In this document: positions 51,437-64,000 of the stretch, piece after piece
Layout: the number at the start of each line of letters is the position of its first letter
Numbering within the stretch: the stretch's first letter is position 1
DNA from: Rhynochetos jubatus
Taxonomy: Eukaryota > Chordata > Aves > Eurypygiformes > Rhynochetidae
Reading direction: 5' to 3'
NCBI GenBank assembly: GCA_027574665.1
Contig: CM050664.1
Location: 16,952,774-17,016,773 of the forward strand
DNA: 64,000 nucleotides
Notes under the pieces: model-generated
The model's input: only the letters and a program-made list of their open reading frames with translations
The model's database searches: none
What the model was told of the DNA's origin: nothing
Translations under genes and position numbers: made by a program

Positions 51437-51480
51437 CATTTATTTATGTAAATATTATACATATATATATATCACCTGTT
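51437..51480 (+). promoter_or_regulatory. AU-rich element in RAB40C 3'UTR
   Basis: Two overlapping ATTTA pentamers (catttatttatg) are followed by TGTAAATATT and an (AT)n run. In RNA this is an AU-rich instability element next to a Pumilio-type site. Confidence 0.5.
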
Positions 51481-51662
51481 TTTTAAGGTTTTTTTTAAGA
51501 AGCAGTCAGGGAAAATTTTATGCAGCCATGTAAATACACCCACTGGATGAACTTTCCCGGTGTCAGCAGAGAGGGAGACGTGGAGGATTTTCTGATGAAA
51601 ATACCCAAATGCTTTATGAGACTCTCGGTTCCCACCTGGGCTCGTGCTGGGGTTTGTAGATA
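51447..51662 (+). promoter_or_regulatory. Cluster of three Pumilio response elements
   Basis: The consensus UGUANAUA occurs at 51447-51454 (TGTAAATA), 51529-51536 (TGTAAATA) and 51655-51662 (TGTAGATA), all on the transcript strand of the RAB40C 3'UTR. PUM1/PUM2 bind this octamer and lower mRNA stability or translation. Binding is inferred from the motif alone. Confidence 0.55.
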
Positions 51663-53310
51663 CTACATCTGCAGGAGGAGGAACGATCCCTCTGCAACAC
51701 ACCCCACGCTGCTTTATACCCATCGTTCCCTAAAACTTGCGAGTGCCGAAGGCAGGGTGGGGTGTAAGTGGGTCGAGGGGCGCAGCAGGGAGGCCAGGGT
51801 CTCGGGGGGTGTTTTCAGCAGGCAGGATGAAGAGGCAGCTCTGTGGTCAGGCCGATGCCTTGCTCGCTTCGCACCTTCCGCTGGTGGCCGGTCGGGGACC
51901 GAGGAGCAGAGGGCGGGAGCATCATGCCCAAAGCGGAGGGTGAGTGCTGCATCCGTCCCTTGCTGCTCTCTGCCATCGCTTCCAGAGCCCTCCAGCCGCC
52001 ACGCAGCCCTCCGGACCCCGACGCGGCGCCACCCCATGCGACAGCCCCCACGTCCTGGCTGCTTCTTGCTTTGCTTTTCCAAAGACCTTTCTGCCTGAGC
52101 TACCGTTGCTGCGGCTCCTCCTGGATGAAAGTGGGGAAAGGACAGCAGCAGCTTTTCCCACTGGAGCGTGAAGGAGCAGGGACTGGGAAGGTGGAAGAGA
52201 TTTGTGTGGGAAAAGAGCGGTGCCCAGCTCCCGTTGTGACAAAGGCGCTCGGTTCTCATGGCAGCGCCGGGAAGTGGGGAAAGCAAACCGCCTGCTCGCT
52301 GGGACTGCTCCTGGATTGGAGAGGGCCTCCCGTGCTCAGCGGCAGGAGCCGGAGACACGCACGTGCCGTGGGAGAAGATCTTGTGTCGAGCAAGGCCACG
52401 TGCCTCCCTGGCTGCGTCCCGTGGCTGATCCATGCTGGAAGTTCACCCGGGAACTTAGCAATAGCACCTAGCCCCTCTGGCAAAAGCTGAGCGGGGCTTG
52501 GCAGCGGGACTGAGCTATGTCGACAGTTCCTCGTAGGTGGCCAGGACGTGTAGATTGTGAGTAGCGTAGTAGAAAGTGACTTGCTTTTCCTCGTGCTGGG
52601 CCAGTCTCCTCACCTTTCCCCTGGTGTTAGCAACTCCTCGAGGCCCGGGCTCGCTCTTCACACCCCCCAGCAGCTTGTTGCATGGCACGGGCAGGATGAA
52701 GCCGCAGCAGCTCCCGCGCGGCCGACGGACCCGCTTTGCTCAGGCAGCGTGCAGGGGTGTCCCTCCACGGCGAGCGTCTCCATCCCCTCGCTCCCGTGCC
52801 GACCTGGGAGGTGAAGGAGCCTTCCCCCTCCCTGCGCCGCGGGACAAAACACAATACCGGGGTCGCTCTCTCGGCTCGTCTCTCGCCTGCTTTATTGCCC
52901 GGCTCAAATGAGCGAGGAGAGAGTGAAACCCCAGGCAGATGGAGGAGGGGGGAGAAGAATCCTTTGTAGTGGTGGTTTGGCTCAAGAGCAAAGCCGCAGC
53001 CGAGCTCGGCGCGAAGGCCAGGGGATTTGGAGAACCTGTCTGGGATGGCCGGCACCTGCTCCCCATCACTTAACACGCAGCAGAAGACAATCGCTGGCTC
53101 AGCAGCCCGGGGATATACGGCCGACAGGTGATGGGCACCGCAAAGGGCGTCTTCTCCCGGAAAACACCATCCGGGCGCGGCGGGGCCCCTTGGCCGAGCT
53201 GCTCCCGCGCACCGGGGTGAAGGGGGACGAAGGTTTCTTTCCCGAAATCACAAAGCTGCTGCGTTGTCATGACAAGCGTGATGTACCTGGGCTTGGCTTG
53301 GCTGTGCTGC

Positions 53311-53399
53311 CCCTGCCCCCCTCCCCACGCCTCTGCCCCCCTCCCCACGCCTCTGCCCCCCTCCCCACACCCCTGCCCCCCTCCCACGCCTCTGCCCTG
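53311..53399 (+). repeat. 20-bp C-rich minisatellite in RAB40C 3'UTR
   Basis: About 4.3 copies with a 20-bp period; ctccccac recurs at 53321, 53341 and 53361, then a shortened copy at 53381. The plus strand is almost free of G and the minus strand is G-run rich. Confidence 0.9.
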
Positions 53400-53684
53400 C
53401 AGCTGGTTGTTCCTGTTTTGCCCCGCGTGGTCCCGGCAGATCCTGGCTGTGGTGGGGATGAAAGATTTACCTGGAGCAATTGCTCAGCTAAAAACATTTT
53501 TTTTTTTTTTTTTTAATTTAAAAGGAAAAGATTGTTGCATCTGACGTCAACACTAGTCTGTAGCTGCTCTCCAACACTTGCACCATTCCTGAGTTGGGTT
53601 TTTTTGGACTATCCTTTTATTTTTGTATTCCTTTGTACAGTCAATGTTGTTCAACTGATTATACATGGGTTTTGTTTTGTATAA

Positions 53685-53690
53685 ATTAAA
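53685..53690 (+). terminator. RAB40C: ATTAAA poly(A) signal of RAB40C
   Basis: ATTAAA in an AT-rich context is followed at once by gtctttttgtttggttttg, a U/GU-rich downstream element. It is the best transcript end after the RAB40C stop. Confidence 0.75.
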
Positions 53691-53710
53691 GTCTTTTTGT
53701 TTGGTTTTGA

Positions 53711-56700
53711 ACTACCCACTGAAAGGTGGAGAAGTTGCGTCCATTTTTGCGTGGGCTGGGAAGGGGTTGATGGGAAAAGGTGGGTAGTTTTGCCCAAAAC
53801 TGGGGGATTTTGGGGCTGCTTGTGGTGCAGGTGTGTATGGCCGCTTGCAGGTCAGCCACAAGCGTCATGTTAACCTCAGATTGCGTCTTCTGGAGGGCCT
53901 TAAAGTCGCGATTCTTGGCTCTGGGTGCGGGGTTTGCCCTTCTTCATGTGCACAAGCTAAAGCTGTTCTTTTAAAAAGGTTGATTCTTGCAGAATTGCTG
54001 AGTTTAGGGTAGTGGAGCTCTGAGAAGACGCAGGCTGGCCTGCATCACGTCTAAGTTCATAGGTGGCTGTAGGAAGCCGGGCTCCCCAGCAGCTTGCGTG
54101 GGGCTGGGCGCAGTCCCTGCTACGTGGGGACAGGTTCTGCGAGTACCATCGAAGCCTTGAATCGCCCCTTCGGATCTGGGTAATCTTGGGGGACGAGGAC
54201 CGAGAGCTGCGGCAGCATCCACCCATCTTTCCCAGGCTGGAAGAAGCTGAAAGTCAGCCTGGGCTAAACCTGGCTTTGACACGGAGAAGATGCTGCAGGG
54301 AACTCAGAGCACCCACGTCGGTGGGGCCGGGAGCCCTGGGGAAGGGGGTTTGCACCCAGGGTGGAGGAAAACTTCGTTCCTGACCCTTCTCCCTGGCCCC
54401 CAGCCCACCTCCCCCTGACCTCCCTTTTCCCCTGCCTGCTCGCTTCCCTGGGATCAGATTTTCCACTTCGTACCAGACTGGCCACGCTTGTTTTAACAGC
54501 TTAAGTAGTAATTGTGGGGCTGGGAGGGGGCAGGGGGGAAATGAGATAGTGTCTGCAGCCTGGAAAACCCTGGAGCTAAGGTGAAAGCCTGGTCAGGGAA
54601 GAGACACAGAGACTTTTTTTTCCTCCTTTTCAGGGGGGTCTGGAAGTGTCTGTTCCCTCTCGCCAGCGGAGCTGAAACAAAGGCTGTGTGTGGTTTCAGG
54701 TGGGGTGGGGACAGCCGGAGCCCATTACGCAGGGGCTGCCTTGGCTGCAGCTGTCTCTGCTCGGGAAGAGCTGGGCCAGGAAACGCTGCATGGCCTGGCC
54801 GTCGGGGCTCCGGGGGTCCCCGGGGAGAGCGGAGGGAGCAGGATGCCCTGGGCTGGTTCAGGTCTTTTTGTGGCTGAGCTTCCCCAAACCCCACCGTCCC
54901 CACTCCAGGGTGTCTTGGGTTGGTCCCGTTGTCCCGTGCAGGCTGTGAGGAAATGGTGACATCCCTCTGACGGCACCCGAGGGGCTTGAAAATGAGGATG
55001 CCCCTACCCACGGGTGCGACGGTGGGGCAGGAGCCCTCCTCCCTGGGTGCAGGGTGTTAGCGGAGGGGGTGACGTGGTGCTGTGCCCTTCTCTCCAGGAC
55101 GGGGTGCTGAGCTGCTTCCTGCGCTCCCTTCTGAAGGGAGAAGATGCGCTGTACAACTCAGATCCATGTCTGGGATTGAAAGTGAACCCCAAAAATCCCC
55201 ATTCTGGGGCGCGGCAGGTGTTTGGGCGCGGCGGCAAGCAGTTTGGGAGAGGCTGAAGTGGCCGAAGTGACGGCTGCGTTGAGCCTTTAGAGGGTGGAAG
55301 TCTGTTGTGGACTTGGTCCAGGGTGGGGACAGTCACTTTCCCTTTCGTCTTCTGCTGAGGAAGCACTGGAAAAGGCCGGGTGGGGGTCCCCAGGCATGGG
55401 TGAGGGTCTCAAGTTGTTGGGAGCCACATTCCCAACCACACGGCATCCAGCCGGCCTCGTGCCGCCAAGGCAAAGGTTCCCGGCAGGCGCTGGTCCCTGT
55501 CTCGCTGCTTTTGCTCTGTGACAGACATCTCATGCTCCCGTGGGAAACGGGCCACCCCTTGGTGGCTGTGCCCCCAGCTCTGGCAAGGGGGCAGGAGCCG
55601 ACCCAAACCCCAGCGCCGGCATCTTCTCAACCGGTTGCTGTGTCCACATGGACCCCAGCGTGAGGATGGGCACAGTCTAGGCTCCAGGTTTCCTCTCCTC
55701 CTGCGGCAGCACCCTTGGACGGACCCTGGGACACCCCAAGTGCACCCAAAGCGGCTCTGTGCCGCCAGGGTTCGTCCTCGGGGAGCGGGGTGCCATGCTG
55801 CCTCCCAGATGGAGCGAGGTGGCTGTGGGGCTGGAGGATCTCCATGCGGAACGCTGCGGCAGCAGCCGGGCGCAGGGGTCAGCTGGGTGGGTCCAGGGGT
55901 CTCCAGGGTACAGCCCCTGGCAGCTCCTGGGCCAGGCCCTGAGGTGGCTACTCGGCCATGCGACCGGGGACCCCGGGCACGGGACACACTCCAGCCCTCC
56001 GCACATGGTCACAGGATGCTGATGTCGGACTGACCATGCTTTGGGGTCTGGGGGACCCCAGCATGGAGTCACAGGCAACGCAGGCGGCCACTCAGGCAGG
56101 AACAGCGGCAGTTGCAGGTCACGGCGCTGGGTCAGCGGCACCGCCGGGAGGTCATTGTGCCGGGGCACGGCCGCTGCGGCCACCCCCCACCAGCGTGGCG
56201 GGTACCATGGCCCCCCAAAACCCCCGGGTCGCTGCAGCGGGGCTTCCCCCAGGAGCTGCAGGCGGGGGGAGCGCTGAGCATCGCATGCCAAAACACCTCT
56301 GGGGTGCAGATGGGTTGGTTTCCTCCCCCAGAATCTCAAGAAAAGGCTCCCCGCCGGTTTTTTGCCCCCTCCACCACCTGCCCCCCCAGGCTGCAGCCCT
56401 GCAGAGGGGAGGCTGGAGGGTGGGTCACGGCTCTCGCCGGTGCCGGAAGAGTTAACGCTCCCGAAATGCCATGAAGTGTTCCTGCGGCAGGTCAGTCTCC
56501 AGCGGGGATTAGGGAAATCCGGCCGGGGAGCCAGGCCCGGCTCCCGGCAGCTCAGGGAAGGGTCGGTGCCGACCCCCCGGGCTCCGGCACGGCCGGCCGG
56601 CGGCTCCCAGCCCCGAGCAAGGCAGCCCGGCCGCCAGCCAGCGGGGCCGGAGGGCTGGGAGCCGCCCCGGGCCGGGGGACCCCCCGTGGGGGCTGGGGAG

Positions 56701-57480
56701 CACCCACCCTGTCCGGCCAGCTGGGTCCAGTAGCCGTGGGCTGCTGGCTGGGGAGCGGGGATGAACGGGGGGGGAGATGCCGGCACCCCCTCCTGGGCTG
56801 CCGTCGGGCAGGGGGTGCCCAGAGGCGAGGTGCGGGGTGAGGGGCTCCCCAGCCAGCCCTGTGCCCCACCGACGGCGCTGCCCGGGTGGACCACAGGCTC
56901 TGGCTGTTCTCTCATCCTGCAGGAATTCAGCTCCGTGGGCTGGGCGGGTTTTCGTGTGTCCCCCCCCCTCCTTTCACTCTCCCTCTTTGGAGACTCTCCG
57001 CATCCTGCCTTTGATCTCCCCCCGTGTTTGCCCAGCCGATCGCTGGGCTCGCCGGGGTTAGAGGCTGAGGTCAGCGCCTTTCCCATTCCAAACACCCAGA
57101 AACATCACTGGGAAGGGAGGGGATTCAGATTACAACCTTCCCGTCCTCCCCTTCCACCCCACTCGCCGGTGGGGAGCCGGGATGGACTGAGCCCCTCTCC
57201 AGCTGCCTCCGCGTCCCGCTGCCCCGGAGCCGAGCGGCGATGGCTGGAGGTGGCGGATGGCATGGCCGGTGGTCCAGCGGGCACCGGACGTGCTGAGGGG
57301 CAGAGGCTTGGCCCCCTCCTCTTCCTCTTTGTCCCCCCACCGCCCGCCTTCTCCCGCGTCCCCTCCATCCTGAATGTGATTCACCCCGAGCCCTCGCCAG
57401 GCCGGCGGCGTGGGGTGCCCAGATGCCTGCTGGCGGGAATGCCGGCCGCCTGGGCCGAAACCGGCGAGCGGGCGAGCGGC
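53711..57480 (+). other. Intergenic GC-rich region upstream of WFIKKN1
   Basis: No recognised coding exon. GC and CpG density climb from about 54.7 kb and are high from 56.4 kb to the WFIKKN1 start, so the 3' part is probably its promoter. Long open frames here, including 472 codons on the minus strand (55677-57095), are Pro/Gly/Arg/Ala-rich without domain features. Confidence 0.7.
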
Positions 57481-57512
57481 AGCGTGGCCCCGCGGGCGTC
57501 GCAGGTGGCCCC
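56450..57512 (+). promoter_or_regulatory. WFIKKN1: CpG-rich promoter region of WFIKKN1
   Basis: Dense CpG and GC sequence lies directly before exon 1, with no clear TATA box. The transcription start cannot be placed from sequence. Confidence 0.5.
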
Positions 57513-57546
57513 ATGGGCGTCGCAGGTGGCCCCGCGGGCGTCGCGC
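57484..57546 (+). repeat. Three-copy 21-bp tandem repeat across the WFIKKN1 start codon
   Basis: Copies at 57484-57504, 57505-57525 and 57526-57546 each start gtggcccc. Copies 1 and 3 then have gcgggcg, while copy 2 has atgggcg, which makes the ATG at 57513. The last two bases of copy 3 also differ. The period is a multiple of three, so repeat-number change keeps frame; the peptide unit is GVAGGP plus Met or Ala. Confidence 0.9.
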
Positions 57547-60041
57547 TGCTCCTGCCGCTGTTGGTGGCGGCGGCCGGGCTGAGCCTGCAGCCGGGCAGGA
57601 TGCGGCACCCGGGGGTCTGCCCCAACCAGCTGAACCCCAACCTCTGGGTGGACGCGCAGAGCACCTGCGAGCGGGAGTGCCGGGCCGACCAGGTGAGCGG
57701 GGGCTGTGGTGGGGGGGGCGGGGGATGGAGGTGAATCCCCAGGTCCCCGAGGGAGATGCTTTGGGATGCAGGGCTTGCGCCCGGTTCAGTTGTTTCAGTG
57801 CAACGGGCTCAGCCTGGCTGCAACTTTGCCCCCCTTGAGCCCCTGCTGCCAGCCCAGGGCCGCTCCCCATCCCCCCCAGCAGGCAAAGAAAGTGTTTGTT
57901 GCCCCCCCATGTCCCACCCCCTCATGGCCAGAACATCCCCAGCATACAATCCCAGGATGCTCTCACCCAGCCAAGAAGCAGGGACGAGGGAAACGGGTGC
58001 TCTGGGACAGGGACCCGCCGCAGGCAGTGGACAGCCAGCCCCACACATCCCCCTTTCCCTGCGGCAGGAGCCCACCCACGGACCGGGCTGCCCATCCCAG
58101 ATCGCCCCGGCTTTGGGCATTCAGCAGTGAGCAGGGGCACCGGTGCCTCCACTCCCCCACCGCAGGTTAGGGCTGCCTGGACCGGGGTTGGGGGGGGGGG
58201 GGAAACTCCTTTGCAATTAATCTGTGTAATGAGTTCTGCCGCCCCTCAGGCAGCAAAAGCTGGGAGGGGCGAGACGCTGCTGGGGGTGGAAGGGGCTGTC
58301 ACCACTGCAGTGCACCCCTAAGCATCCGGGTGGGAGCCGGGGGGTGAGGGTGGGCTGGGGCCAGTGCAGCCGTGCTGGGGAGGTCTGGCTCTTACCCGGA
58401 ACCCAGCGATGCTGAAGGTGCACAGGGCTGCACAGGGGAGACCTGCCCACCCAAACCCTCACAGGGGGTGGGAGCAGCACCCACGTCCAGGGCACCACAG
58501 TGACCTCCACGTGCCCCCCTCCCCAATCTCCTCTCCCCCTCCCCGTCCAGGACTGCGAAGGCTTCGAGAAATGCTGCACCAACGTGTGCGGGCTGCGGAG
58601 CTGCGTGGCCGCCCGCTTCGCCGACGGCAGCGTGCCAGCGCTGGCGCCAGCGCCGGCGGCCTCGTGCGAGAGCTTCGTGTGCGCGCAGCAGGGCTCCGAC
58701 TGCGACATCTGGGACGGGCAGCCCGTCTGCAAGTGCAAGGACCGCTGCGAGAAGGAGCCCAACTTCACCTGCGCCTCCGACGGCCTCACCTACTACAACA
58801 AGTGCTACATGGACGCCGAGGCGTGCCTGCGCGGCACCCGCCTCACCACCGTCCCCTGCAAGCACATCTTCACCTGGCCCGACACCAGCCCCGTGCCGCA
58901 GGAGACGACGGCGCGGCCCACGCCGGGAGCCGGCCCCGAGGTGCCGGTGCCCCCCGCCCTCTACAGCAACCCCTTCCACCAGTCGGTGCGCGCGGGCGGC
59001 ACCGTCAGCTTCCGCTGCGACGTCAGCGGGCGCCCGCGGCCGGACATCACCTGGGAGAAGCAGAGCGAGCGGGAGGAGAACTTCATCATGCGGCCGGACC
59101 AGATGTACGGCAACGTGGTGGTCACCAACATCGGCCAGCTGGTCATCTACAACGCCCGCCATGAGGACGCCGGCATCTACACTTGCACGGCCAGGAACGC
59201 TGCCGGCCTGCTCCGCGCCGACTTCCCGCTGTCGGTGGTCAGGCGGGAGCCGGGGGGGAGCCCGCGGGCCGGCAGCCCCCAGCCCTTCCCCAGCGCCGAG
59301 TGCCTGAAGGAGCCGGACCGGCGGCGGTGCGAGGCCCTGGAGGTGCGCTGGCACTTCGACGCCAAGCAGGGCTCCTGCCTCACCTTCCGCTACGGGGGCT
59401 GCGGGGCCAACAGGAACCACTTCGAGACCTACGAGGAGTGCCGGGCCGCCTGCCTGGGCAGCGCCCGCCCCACCTGCCTGCTGCCCATGGTGCAGGGCCC
59501 CTGCCAGAACTGGGAGCCACGCTGGGCCTACAACCACCTGCTGAAGCAGTGCCACTCCTTCGTCTACGGCGGCTGCGAGGGCAACACCAACAACTTTGAG
59601 AGCAAGGAGACCTGCGAGGACGTCTGCCCGTTCCCCAAGAGCCTGCAGTGCAAGGCGTGCCGCCTGAAGAGCAAGATGGTGCTGAGCCTCTGCCGCAGCG
59701 ACTTCGCCATCGTGGGGCGGCTGATGGAGATCGTGGAGGACCAGGACTCCGGCATTGCCCGCTTCGCCCTCGAGGACGTCCTCAAGGACGAGAAGATGGG
59801 TCTCAAGTTCTTCAATATCAAGTACCTGGAGGTGACCTTGACCGACATGGACTGGAGCTGCCCGTGCCCCAACATGACGGCGGAGGACGGGCCGCTCATC
59901 ATCATGGGCGAGGTGCACGACGGCATGGCCACGCTGGACCCCAGCAGCTACGTCCGGGCAGCCAACGACAAGCGGGTCAAGAAGATCTACGAGCTGATGG
60001 AGAAGAAAACCTGCGACCTCCTGAACCGCTTCCAGGACTAG
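57513..60041 (+). CDS. WFIKKN1: WFIKKN1, secreted WAP/Kazal/Ig/Kunitz/NTR protein
   Basis: This secreted protein binds myostatin/GDF11-type ligands and their propeptides. Exons are 57513-57692 and 58551-60041 (intron 858 bp, phase 0), 556 residues against about 548 in human. Order: signal peptide 1-22, WAP 34-82, follistatin/Kazal 99-163, Ig 196-289 (Cys216, Cys272), Kunitz 1 311-361, Kunitz 2 369-419, NTR 427-548. Both Kunitz domains keep canonical cysteine spacing (311, 320, 336, 344, 357, 361; 369, 378, 394, 402, 415, 419). The P1 positions are Glu321 and Gln379, not basic. WAP is split between exons as in human (...RADQ | DCEGFEK). I chose the ATG at 57513 because it gives a clean signal peptide with G at +4. 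An in-frame ATG at 57423 would add 30 Arg/Gly-rich residues. Third positions are extremely GC-rich. Confidence 0.96.
57693..58550 (+). other. WFIKKN1 intron
   Basis: This intron runs from gtgagc to ccgtccag. It contains a run of 13 G at 58190-58202 and other short G/C runs. No other feature recognised. Confidence 0.9.
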
Positions 60042-60231
60042 GAGAGAGCCAGGACGTGCCAACATGGGGGGCTGCAGTCTGGCCAGGGGGGTCCCCGCAG
60101 CAGTGCTTGTATCTAGGGATTACCACCGTCAGGTAGTTATCCCCCAGCCGTGGGCTGAGCCCCAGCCCGGCTCCCACCCCCCCTGTAATTTATCTGCTGC
60201 ATGCCCCTCCCCCCCGTGTACCCCCAGCAGC

Positions 60232-60237
60232 AATAAA
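60232..60237 (+). terminator. WFIKKN1: AATAAA poly(A) signal of WFIKKN1
   Basis: AATAAA lies 190 nt after the stop, followed by a GT-rich stretch (actgggttgggttgcaggg). It gives a short 3'UTR of about 0.2 kb. Confidence 0.85.
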
Positions 60238-60473
60238 GTACTGGGTTGGGTTGCAGGGAGGTGGGAGTTCTTCCAGGACCCCCCCACCCATAAAAACCTT
60301 CCCACCACACCGAAGCCTCCGGACCCAGTGTAGCACCCCAGGCGCATCCGGTGCAGGGTATGACCCCCCCATGGGTGCTGCAGGGGGGAGACTGGGGATG
60401 CCTCCCCCTCGCCCCACTATCAGTGCTGAAAGCATCAGGGAACTGCTGGGGGCAGGGGGGCAAAGCCCTGGAG

Positions 60474-60479
60474 TTTATT
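60474..60479 (-). terminator. METTL26: AATAAA poly(A) signal of METTL26
   Basis: The plus strand reads tttatt, which is AATAAA on the minus strand, about 380 nt past the METTL26 stop. The two facing poly(A) signals are about 240 bp apart, so the convergent transcripts should end without overlap. Confidence 0.7.
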
Positions 60480-60860
60480 GGGGGGACAGCAGCACAGTCC
60501 CGAGGCAGGGGGGAAGGGACCCCCTCAATCTTGTCACAGCATCCTCCAGGGAAACCAGCACTGGGCAAGATGTCTCCTCCATGCCTGGGGGTGCTGTGCC
60601 CTCCCCCATGCCCCCCATGGTGGCCTCTCTGGACCAGGCTGGGGTACCCCATTGCAAAGGGTGCCCTGAAGGGTCCAGGGGAGATGGACCCCCTCAGCTA
60701 AGCCTCAGCTGGAGTGTGTGGGGCACTGTCCCGTCGCTGCTGGCACCAGCCTTGGCTGGCACCAGCTGGGGACGGTGTGACCCCGCAAGGATGCTCAGTG
60801 AGGGGGGGCAGCTGTGCCAGGAGGTGTTGGGAAGGAGCCGGGAGGTGCCGTCGGGGCGGG

Positions 60861-64000
<3,140 letters not shown>

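Larger units (their letters stand above)
50849..53710 (+). other. RAB40C: RAB40C 3'UTR
   Basis: The region from the TAG to the ATTAAA signal at 53685 holds no recognised coding sequence. Its last ~150 nt are AT-rich, as expected for a transcript end, followed by a T/GT-rich run just past the signal. Within it lie an AU-rich segment, three Pumilio-type sites, a 20-bp tandem repeat and a T20 run (about 53497-53516). The length of about 2.9 kb is inferred. Confidence 0.75.

Noticed and set aside
58364-59164. 266-codon plus-strand frame overlapping WFIKKN1 exon 2
   Set aside because: It is a frame-shifted shadow of the real exon, Arg/His/Pro-rich, and explained by GC-rich codons.
58392-60065. 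557-codon minus-strand open frame across WFIKKN1 exon 2
   Set aside because: It mirrors the coding exon. Very GC-rich third positions remove stops from the antisense frame, and the product is Ala/Leu/Val/Gly-rich without domains.

Overview
The window is nuclear DNA from a bird. Evidence is (i) CR1 retrotransposon 3' ends, the typical avian LINE, (ii) an LTR fossil of a type I recognise from avian genomes, and (iii) four vertebrate genes in the order PIGQ, RAB40C, WFIKKN1, METTL26. That is the order and orientation of human 16p13.3. GC content steps up sharply after about 52 kb, as on a gene-dense small chromosome. The species was not determined.

Layout: 1-8,674 holds the last three coding exons of PIGQ (+), an ER-membrane subunit of the first enzyme of GPI-anchor synthesis; an LTR fossil sits in its last intron. 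8,675-~15,850 has no recognisable gene, but contains a CR1 copy and an unassigned poly(A) signal at 13,683. ~15,850-17,240 is a CpG island, the promoter and leader of RAB40C (+). RAB40C has six coding exons from 16,951 to 50,848 with introns up to 19.7 kb, and a ~2.9 kb 3'UTR ending near 53,710. It encodes a full-length 281-residue Rab-like GTPase with a SOCS box, an adaptor for Cullin-5 ubiquitin ligase. 53,711-57,512 is GC-rich intergenic and promoter DNA. WFIKKN1 (+, 57,513-60,041, two exons, 556 residues) is a secreted multidomain protein that binds GDF8/GDF11-type ligands. METTL26 (-, 63,919-60,861, six coding exons, 208 residues) is a predicted SAM-dependent methyltransferase. WFIKKN1 and METTL26 converge tail to tail, and METTL26 starts at a CpG island with a ZNF143/THAP11-type motif at the right edge.

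The four genes are neighbours by old synteny and do not form one pathway. I found no undescribed multi-gene system. The observations most worth checking are three Pumilio-type sites in 216 nt of the RAB40C 3'UTR, a WFIKKN1 start codon lying in the odd copy of a 21-bp tandem repeat, non-basic P1 residues in both WFIKKN1 Kunitz domains, and an upstream ORF stop overlapping an in-frame ATG in the RAB40C leader. All exon limits come from splice signals, reading phase and remembered human proteins; no alignment was run.
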